The position numbers were made by a program, and so were the translations under genes. The notes below the pieces were generated by a model. The model ran no database searches. It was not told the origin of the DNA and was given only the letters and a program-made list of their open reading frames with translations. From Megalonaias nervosa (Eukaryota > Mollusca > Bivalvia > Unionida > Unionidae): a stretch of 64,000 bases of DNA. This document shows positions 56,484 through 64,000 of the stretch, piece after piece; position 1 is the stretch's first letter, and every line of letters begins with the position of its first letter. The stretch is taken from assembly GCA_016617855.1 (NCBI GenBank), contig JAECUM010009678.1, forward strand, positions 1-64,000, given 5' to 3'.

Positions 56484-56632
56484 GGTGACACCCAATAGTG
56501 GCAAGGGGAGGTAATGGGCAAAAGTACTGCCCTTTGTCTATATGATATAGACAGAAAAGACAAATTTTCATCTTTAAGTAGGGCTCAGTTCAGAAGGTAG
56601 CAGGCTTATATTCCTGATGTTAGTGTGATCAG
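56484..56632 (-). repeat. DIRS-like inverted terminal repeat, right
   Basis: Inverse of 53534-53715, with small indels. Confidence 0.75.
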
Positions 56633-56824
56633 GGAATGTATTCAACGAAGAAACTGATGAAATAAAACATTGCTTTAGTAAAATGAGTCATATACCACAA
56701 GCATGAAATTGCATAAGGTGACTGATGCAAGCTTTTCTTTAAAAAAAATAAAACGCTGACAATATTTTCACCTAAATTTGTTTATATAATTATTGCATTA
56801 CCAGTATGCTGGACTATGTCTCAT

Positions 56825-57245
56825 GGCAGGTTAGTGTATTACCAGCATGTGAGAAGGTCTCTCATGGCAGGTTAGTGTATTACCAGCATGTGAGAAGGTC
56901 TCTCATGGCAGGTTAGTGTATTACCAGCATGTGAGAAGGTCTCTCATGGCAGGTCTTAGTGTATTACCAGCATGTGAGAAAGTCTCTCATGGCAGGTCTT
57001 AGTGTATTACCAGCGTGTGAGAAGGTCTCTCATGGCAGGTCTTAGTGTATTACCAGCATGTAAGAAGGTCTCTCATGGCAGGTTAGTGTATTACCAGCAT
57101 GTGAGAAGGTCTCTCATGGCAGGTTAGTGTATTATCAGCATGTGAGAAGGTCTCTCATGGCAGGTCTTAGTGTATTACCAGCATGTGAGTAGGTCTCTCA
57201 TGGCAGGTCTTAGTGTATTACCAGCATGTGAGAAGGTCTCTCAAG
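56825..57245. repeat. Minisatellite, 41-43-bp unit
   Basis: About ten copies of GTGTATTACCAGCATGTGAG followed by AAGGTCTCTCATGGCAGG and TTA or TCTTA, nearly identical. Confidence 0.95.
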
Positions 57246-59859
57246 AGATTCTGCTCTATAATATGAATCTTATTTTAACTTTGTACTTTTATCCAAATTT
57301 GAAAATGAGTAGAACAACATTTAAGTTTCCTTCCAGCTTTTATCACAACATTTTAGTGGGGCATATATTGTGATGCCCTTTATCTCTCTGTCCATTTGTC
57401 CATCTATCTTTCACCACATCTCCTAAACTGCTGAAGGAAATTTTTTAAAAAAACTGGTTGTGCTTCAAGAAGGGATGTTCCTTGGTTGCTGACCCAATAC
57501 CTAGGACATATCTGTGGGTCACAGGACAGATATAACAAAACAAATCAAGTTATAATGACCTTTTTCAAATATTTTCCAATTACACATTATATATGCAGTA
57601 ATAGCAGGTAGATGCATCCATTAGATGAAAGGTTTTGTACTACTGTACACCAGGCACACAATGAGACAACATCAATGCATTAGATGGCTAAATATCGATG
57701 GTCAACATATACCATATTTCTTCTAATACACACGCCATGACATTACAATTTTCTAACATAAGTGAATCTAGAATACGTAACTGAAACAGACTATTGATTA
57801 TCATTGTTTAAGACTGGTCAGTCATAAATCCATTTTGATAAAATACATAGAGATTAAACATGCTATTTTTATTTGCCATTGATTTTCTTCCATTTAAACT
57901 TTGAAACTAACTAAAGTGATGTTTTTTTCTCTTTTGATTGTATTTCTGGGAAGGTCCTAGAAACCAGAGGAAGTATACGGTGAGCAAAGCTTGTCCTGTG
58001 TCTATATTTAGCTTTATTTTCCTTGTCAAGAAAAGTGAGCGAGCGTGTACTAGGAAATAAATATGGTTATTTCTTAGAAGAAATATGGTAATTTTCTACA
58101 AAATTAATGACAAAGTATAGTTTAGTAAAAAGATAATTCCAATGTGTTATTCTTTATTTTCTGTAATACCTGAGTATTCATAAGTTGGATCTCGAAGCGG
58201 GACACTCTCATGTTTCTCTAGTATTTAGAAACAACAATTAGAAAACAAGGGAACATGCTAAAAAGAAGATATTAGTTAATAAATTCAAATTCACACATAA
58301 CTGGTAGTAATGATGAACTCAAAATTTCAAGTAAATGGCTTCTCCCTCCTGTTATAAGCGGGCTCATGAGTTATCTGTGTGCACTAAATGAGAACTGGTG
58401 TAGTTGGCTGTTTTTGAGAACAGTTAATAAAACATAATTTTGAATTTATCACATAATGTTAAGACAGATCGACAGCTTTTAAACTTTAAAATACAAAAAG
58501 TTTTTAATATTTTCATTAAGATTATTGTGTACACTTTCAATAATCATTATACTATTTAACCTGCTGAGCAAGTAAAAACACTTCTTGTTGATGAACTTGA
58601 ATATATTTTACCATTACAAAATGTGGCCTCTTTGACCAATTCACCCTATTTTCCCCTCCTTTCACCCTATTTGACAGACGGCAGAAGTCATTTTTCTTGA
58701 AATTTTGAATTCAGCATGACTGCCAATAATTTGCAATGTGTAATTTATTAGTGTAATTTATGTTTATTTAATGTGTAATTTATGTGCAATTTATTAGTGT
58801 AAATTATATGTAATTTATGAGTGTGATTTATGTGTAATTTATGAGTGATTATGTAATTTATCAGTGTAATTTATGAGTGTGATTGCGTAATTTGCGAGTG
58901 TAATTTATGTGAAATTTATGACTGGAGGTTAATGGGTGTAATTCTAGCTATGAAGACTAGGTTCATTTGTGTTTGCTTATGATGACTAAATGTGCTGACA
59001 CACAGAGCAGGGCAACTCAAGTTGTGCCACATGTTTTGTTCAATTTCAACCAGTAAATGCTCTGGTCCATGCTAGTTATAACATTGGATCATACTTGTGT
59101 TTTCTGTTTGGCCAATCATTGTCTGTTTCCTCAGTAACATGAACAGTATTTCTGTGCTGTCTGCCATGTTCATCTGCTTCAGCAGCAGTCCCCATCCGAT
59201 TCATTCCAAGTTCGACAGGAGCATTTCTTGCCAGTGCTATTGCACCAGATGCCATCGTTATAACAAGGACATCTGTATCCTCGCTGCTGTCAGTACTCTG
59301 TCATAAAAATAGCTATCCACTTCATTTAACGAGTTATAGCCTTGAACAGTTTGTCCAGCCATGTAGGAATTTTAGTACAACTCTAGGCACAATTGCACAT
59401 GTATGCACACAGTCTGACTTTCAAGGAATTCTCAGTATAACTCATGCTGAATGGTACAGGCTTATGGAAAGGGGTATGTGCTACATTTTGATGCAGAAGA
59501 TAAAACTACTTAAATTTAGTACATTTTCATTATAAGTATCATGCATCATTATATAGAACATTCAAGAGTTTCATTTCTTTTGCAAGACTTCTCACTCTTT
59601 AAATTTAAATTCTTGCAGGAGTTGCTGTGGAATGGGAGGAATCACAATCATACAACCTGCATGCAACATGTGTTTGAATGAAGATAAGAGTTATGTGTTG
59701 CAATTGGGGACAAGTCATTTTGTGATAATGATAACAGAAGCCATGTGTTCAAATGGGAACAACAGTATTTTGTTAGAATGGGGACAACAGACATTTATCA
59801 GAATGGGGATAAGTCATGCGTTAGAAAGGAAGTAACAGCCATGTGTTTGAGGACTTCTG

Positions 59860-59991
59860 AGTATTAAGAATGATTTCACTGCCCAAAGTACCAGTTCTAC
59901 CAGCTCCACTTAAATATCCATGACTCTCTCCACCAGGCAATGTGGAGCAAAATTTTGCTTTGACCCGCCTGACTTTGCCTCGTTTTATTGC
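59860..59991 (-). CDS. Weak exon candidate
   Basis: Follows a good acceptor (TTTATCTTCTTCCCAG). It encodes AIKRGKVRRVKAKFCS and LPGGESHGYLSGAGRTGTLG in an open frame of protein-like composition. No clear donor is seen at its end, and I cannot link it to the Pro-rich gene. It could be chance. Confidence 0.2.
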
Positions 59992-60355
59992 CTGGGAAGA
60001 AGATAAAGTTGATCTAGGTTTGTCGATCAAGAAATAATCGATAGAGTAAATTCAGCATATATTCCATGTGCTATAATGCGTCAGTAATTCCAATACCTGT
60101 TTGAGATACCTGTGTGGTTAACACAAATTCCATCAAGCTTTATTGTCAATATAGTTGCTTTACAACTGGACTAAATAACTTACGTAGAAATGGATCTGTA
60201 ATTGGAAACTGTACTTAAACATGTCAAATAATACTAATATAATGAATTTTACCATACGTATCTGCTTAGAAGCCTGGTCCAACTGCTAACTAGATAGATC
60301 CTGACCTTCTGTCACATAACATGTGGGCAGATCAGGGTATATATTGACTACCCTA

Positions 60356-60735
60356 ATGATTACTCCTAATAAACCATACAGACTCAGATACTGATTACTC
60401 CTAATAAACCACACAGACTCAGATACTGATTACTCCTAATAAACCACACAGACTCAGATACTGATTACTCCTAATAAACCACACAGACTCAGATAACGAT
60501 TACTCCTAATAAACCACACAGACTCAGATAACGATTACTCCTAATAAACCACACAGACTCAGATACGGATTACTCCTAATAAACCACACAGACTCAGATA
60601 ATGATTACTCCTAATAAACCACACAGACTCAGATAATGATTACTCCTAATAAACCACACAGACTCAGATAATGATTACTCCTAATAAACCACACAGACTC
60701 AAATAATGATTACTCCTAATAAACCACACAGACTG
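60356..60735. repeat. Minisatellite, 35-bp unit
   Basis: About eleven near-identical copies of TACTCCTAATAAACCACACA followed by GACTCAGATA(C/A)TGAT. Confidence 0.97.
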
Positions 60736-60789
60736 AGATCTGACCACAGATTATGTGACAGCAGATCTGAAGTTTGCAGTTGGATCTTA

Positions 60790-61640
60790 TTTGTAAACAA
60801 GTATATACACTACCTGATACTACACATGTATATACAGTACCTGTCACTACAAAAGTATATACAGTACCTGATACTACAAAAGTATATACACTACCTGATA
60901 CTACACATGTATATACAGTACCTGTCACTACAAAAGTATATACAGTACCCGATACTAAACATGTATATACAGTACCTGATACTACACATGTATATACAGT
61001 ACCTGATACTACACATGTATATACAGTACCTGTCACTACAAAAGTATATACAGTACCTGACACTACACATGTATACACAGTACCTGATACTACACATGTA
61101 TATACAGTACCTGATACTACACATGTATATACAGTACCTGATACTACACATGTATATACAGTACCTGATACTACACATGTATACACAGTACCTGATACTA
61201 CACATGTATATACAGTACCTGATACTACACATGTATATACAGTACCTGATACTACACATGTATATACAGTACCTGACACTACACATGTATACACAGTACC
61301 TGACACTACACATGTATACACAGTACCTGACACTACACATGTATACACAGTACCTGACACTACACATGTATACACAGTACCTGATACTACACATGTATAC
61401 ACAGTACCTGACACTACACATGTATACACAGTACCTGACACTACACATGTATACACAGTACCTGATACTACACATGTATATACAGTACCTGATACTACAC
61501 ATGTATATATAGTACCTGATACTACACATGTATATACAGTACCTGATACTACACATGTATATACAGTACCTGATACTACACATGTATATATAGTACCTGT
61601 CACTACAAAAGTATATACAGTACCTGACACTATCAAGACA
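60790..61640. repeat. Minisatellite, 27-bp unit
   Basis: About 31 copies of GTATATACAGTACCTGATAC followed by TACACAT, with GTCACTACAAAAG variants interspersed. The length is a multiple of three, so several frames on both strands remain open for 270-310 codons (for example the nonapeptide VYTVPDTTH). I do not treat these as genes. Confidence 0.97.
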
Positions 61641-61724
61641 CAAATAAAACACATTGACACAATGGAAAATTAAATAATCAAGCTTGACACATTCCACAAT
61701 CATATTTTTATTAATTTATCCAGC

Positions 61725-61727
<3 letters not shown>

Positions 61728-61755
<28 letters not shown>

Positions 61756-61784
61756 CATACATACATACATACATACATACATAC
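61728..61784. repeat. (ACAT)n microsatellite
   Basis: About 14 units, nearly perfect. Confidence 0.95.
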
Positions 61785-61939
61785 GTAGTATAAAGGTGCA
61801 AACAGTAAATTAGTTGCCAACCCAAACCAAAATTTGTACCTAGTTTCAGCCTTTACATCACAGGCAAAATTCCATTTTACTGTAGTAAAAGTACCATTAA
61901 TGTCCCCATTTTTCAACAGAAAAGCCATCATGTTATTGT

Positions 61940-62170
61940 TTGGAAAGATTAAAAACTACCATTAATGTCCTCATTTTTCAACAGTAAAATGCCCCATTAA
62001 TATCTTTATTAAGTAAACCACCATTAATGTCTTGCTTTTACAATAGTAGAACGCCATTAACATCCTCCTTTTACAACAATACAACACTGATGTCCTCCTT
62101 TTACAACTATAAAACCACTATTCTATTAATGTCCTCATTTTGAAACTTTAAAACCACCATTAATGTCCTC
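61940..62170. repeat. Degenerate minisatellite, ~40-bp unit
   Basis: Repeated ACCATTAATGTCCTCATTTT and CAACAGTAAAA phrases, about six copies of varying length. Confidence 0.75.
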
Positions 62171-62289
62171 ATTTTGTCAAAGAAAGTACTGTCATCCCAT
62201 GGCTGCTACACATTATCTGTTGGTACTGAATAAATACATGGGTAAAGTTTCTTAACTCAGATATAAATTACACAAAATCTTAATAACAA

Positions 62290-63000
62290 TCCATAACTTC
62301 CTTACTTACATTCTTTATAACAATCCATAACTTGCTTACTTACATTCTTTATAACAATGCATAACGTGCTTACTTACATTCTTTATAACAATCCATAACT
62401 TGCTTACTTACATTCTTTATAACAATCCATAACTAGCTTACTTACATTCTTTATAACAATGCATAACTTGCTTACTTAAATCCTTTATAACAATCCATAA
62501 CTTGCTTACTTACATTCTTTATAACAATCCATAACTTGCTTACTTACATTCTTTATAACAATCCATAACTTGCTTACTTACATTCTTTATAACAATCCAT
62601 AACTTGCTTACTTAAATCCTTTATAACAATGCATAACTTGCTTACTTACATTCTTTATAACAATCCATAACTTGCTTACTTACATTCTTTATATCAATCC
62701 ATAACTTGCTTACTTAAATCCTTTATAACAATCCATAACTTGCTTACTTACATTCTTTATAACAATGCATAACTTGCTTACTTACATTCTTTATAACAAT
62801 GCATAACTTGCTTACTTAAATCCTACTTACATTCTTTATAACAATGCATAACTTGCTTACTTACATTCTTTATATCAATCCATAACTTGCTTACATAAAT
62901 TCTTTTTATCAATCCATAACTTGCTTACTTACATTCTTTATATCAATCCATAACTTGCTTACTTAAATTCTTTATATCAATGCATAACATTCTTATTCAA
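62290..63000. repeat. Minisatellite, 34-bp unit
   Basis: About twenty copies of TTCTTTATAACAATCCATAA followed by CTTGCTTACTTACA; units decay at the right end. Confidence 0.96.
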
Positions 63001-63264
63001 AAATCTTAAAATCAATCCATAATGTGCTCACTCAAATTCTTGATATCAACCCATAGCATGCTTATTCAAATTCCTGACATAAATCAAAAACTTATTTGAT
63101 CAAAGTCATGATAACATAACTTGTCCAATCAGTGTAAAATCCACCAAATTTATAAGCTGCAAACTATTAAAATCTAAGAAAAAAATGTAAGGTTATTGCC
63201 ATGTACCAAGTGTCACCACCAAGGTAAGATCTCATAAACAGACTCCAAATTTTGCTTGTGACGC

Positions 63265-63895
63265 ATACCTTTAAAGGATCAGTTTGTCAGGTACTTTCAG
63301 AAGGTATGCATGATAAGTAAAGGTTGTCAGTTGCTTTCAAAGGTATTCATGTTAAGTAAAGGTTGTCTGGTACTTTCAAAGGCATGCATGATAAGTAAAG
63401 GTTGTCAGGGTACTTTCAAAGGTATGCATACTAACTGAAGGTTGTCAAGTACTTTCAAAAAGGTATACATGAAAAGAAAAGGTTGTCAGGTACTTTCAAA
63501 GGTATGCATGATAAGTAAAGGTTGTCAGGTACTTTCAAAGGTATGCATGATAAGTAAAGGTTGTCAGGTACTTTCAAAGGTATGCATGAAAAGTAAAGGT
63601 AGTCAGGTACTTTTATAGGTATGCATGAAAAGTAAAGGTTTTCAGTTACTTTCAAGGTTTGCACAAAAAGTAATGGTTGTCAGGTACTTTCAAAGGTATG
63701 CATGAAAAGTAAAGGTAGTCAGGTGCTTTTATAGGTATGCATGAAAAGTAAAGGTTTTCAGTTACTTTCAAGGTTTGCACAAAAAGTAATGGTTGTCAGG
63801 TACTTTCAAAGGTATGCATGATAATTAAATGTTGTCAGGTACTTTCAAAGGTATGCATGAAAAGTAATGGTTGTCAGGTACTTTCAAAGGTAATA
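63265..63895. repeat. Minisatellite, 39-bp unit
   Basis: About sixteen copies of GGTATGCATGATAAGTAAAG followed by GTTGTCAGGTACTTTCAAA, with a higher-order pattern of variants (TTTATAGG type) repeated near 63600 and 63720. Confidence 0.95.
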
Positions 63896-64000
63896 ATAAG
63901 TAAATATAAGCATGTTAAGGAAATGTTGGCAAGATAGTAGCCTGATGGTGACAACTGGTATACAGAAAGACCTGTTTCTCTGCCAGTAGTCTTTAAAAAA

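Larger units (their letters stand above)
53534..56632 (-). mobile_element. Degraded DIRS-like retroelement with inverted terminal repeats
   Basis: About 150-180 bp at the left (53534-53715: AACATTAGGAATATAAGCCT and CTGCTACC onward) is inverse to the right end (56484-56632), including TTTGTCTAT..CTGT and AGGTGTCACCAG blocks. The minus strand holds a decayed DIRS-type pol. RT-like remnants (RLIIDLNHLIEFIF near 55230) are followed by an RNase H part (CTVTSRFGWRAHILAGF; WGPREQSLHMNILEMK; LIMSDNS) and its C-terminal part (NGQVIHTEWSLH; FYWICALWGHWMIDLF). A copy of the terminal phrase recurs inside at ~53810. No tyrosine recombinase is recognised. Inverted termini plus this RNase H fit DIRS rather than LTR elements. 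Confidence 0.8.
56633..60354. other. Host noncoding sequence
   Basis: Contains a minisatellite (56825-57245), A/T-rich degenerate repeats (GTGTAATTTATGAGTGTGAT type, 58740-58920; TTAGAATGGGGACAACAG type, 59690-59840) and one weak exon candidate at 59860-59991. No other gene is seen. Confidence 0.55.

Noticed and set aside
56825..57245. Possible CRISPR-like array (regular 41-43 bp units)
   Set aside because: Units are contiguous with no variable spacers; the setting is eukaryotic. It is a minisatellite.
60706..61703. Four long open frames (270-314 codons) on both strands with perfect short peptide repeats
   Set aside because: They arise from a 27-bp tandem repeat, which keeps any stop-free frame open. 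No start context, no domain, and several mutually exclusive frames.

Overview
The window is eukaryotic: there are no operons outside one viral-type insert, about 50 kb has almost no coding sequence, and minisatellites, microsatellites, tRNA-derived SINEs, an hAT-type MITE, a solo LTR and a DIRS-like retroelement are present. A lophotrochozoan invertebrate host, most likely a mollusc, is inferred from the repeat style only.

The centre (about 9.65-29.96 kb) is a nested insertion. The outer element is a decayed Ty3/gypsy LTR retrotransposon on the + strand: LTR fragment, C-terminal gag, protease, RT, RNase H, integrase and 3' LTR region. Its gag CCHC zinc-knuckle region is split by a 15,000-bp Polinton/Maverick-type element (adintovirus-like, 10316-25315) with ~268-bp terminal inverted repeats and a near-perfect 6-bp target duplication. 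That element encodes an FtsK/HerA-type packaging ATPase, a small zinc-ribbon protein, a phospholipase A2-like protein, a retroviral-type integrase, a protein-primed-type DNA polymerase B, an SF1 PIF1/RecD-like helicase, two HNH modules (one in a homing-endonuclease-like ORF), a Cys-rich small protein, and a leftward late block: two probable virion proteins, a two-TM SLATT-like protein, a fibre-like protein, an adenain-like protease, a pX-like protein, the major capsid protein, a basic core-like protein and a late protein with a coiled N-terminal half. Replication, integration, protease and fibre genes carry frameshifts and stops; the capsid protein, ATPase, PLA2 and several others remain open. 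The most notable point is that PolB, helicase and HNH lie end to end on one strand in a shared final frame, separated by single stops, with no usable ATG before the helicase. They look like the decayed remains of one three-module replication protein.

The insert lies between two diverged copies of a host segment (about 0.75-8.7 kb and 33.8-40.8 kb). The right copy holds the last coding exon of a host gene on the - strand. Four phase-1 exons of this gene (49896 down to 38608) encode a Pro/Tyr/Gly-rich tail ending in a PPxY motif. The left copy keeps the matching exon, but an in-frame stop removes the PPxY end; it could be a dead exon or an alternative last exon.

The right third holds two SINEs, a 1.3-kb solo LTR with 5-bp target duplication, a degraded DIRS-like element with inverted terminal repeats, and a dense run of minisatellites (60.3-63.9 kb). 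Many long open frames there are artefacts of repeat units whose length is a multiple of three.
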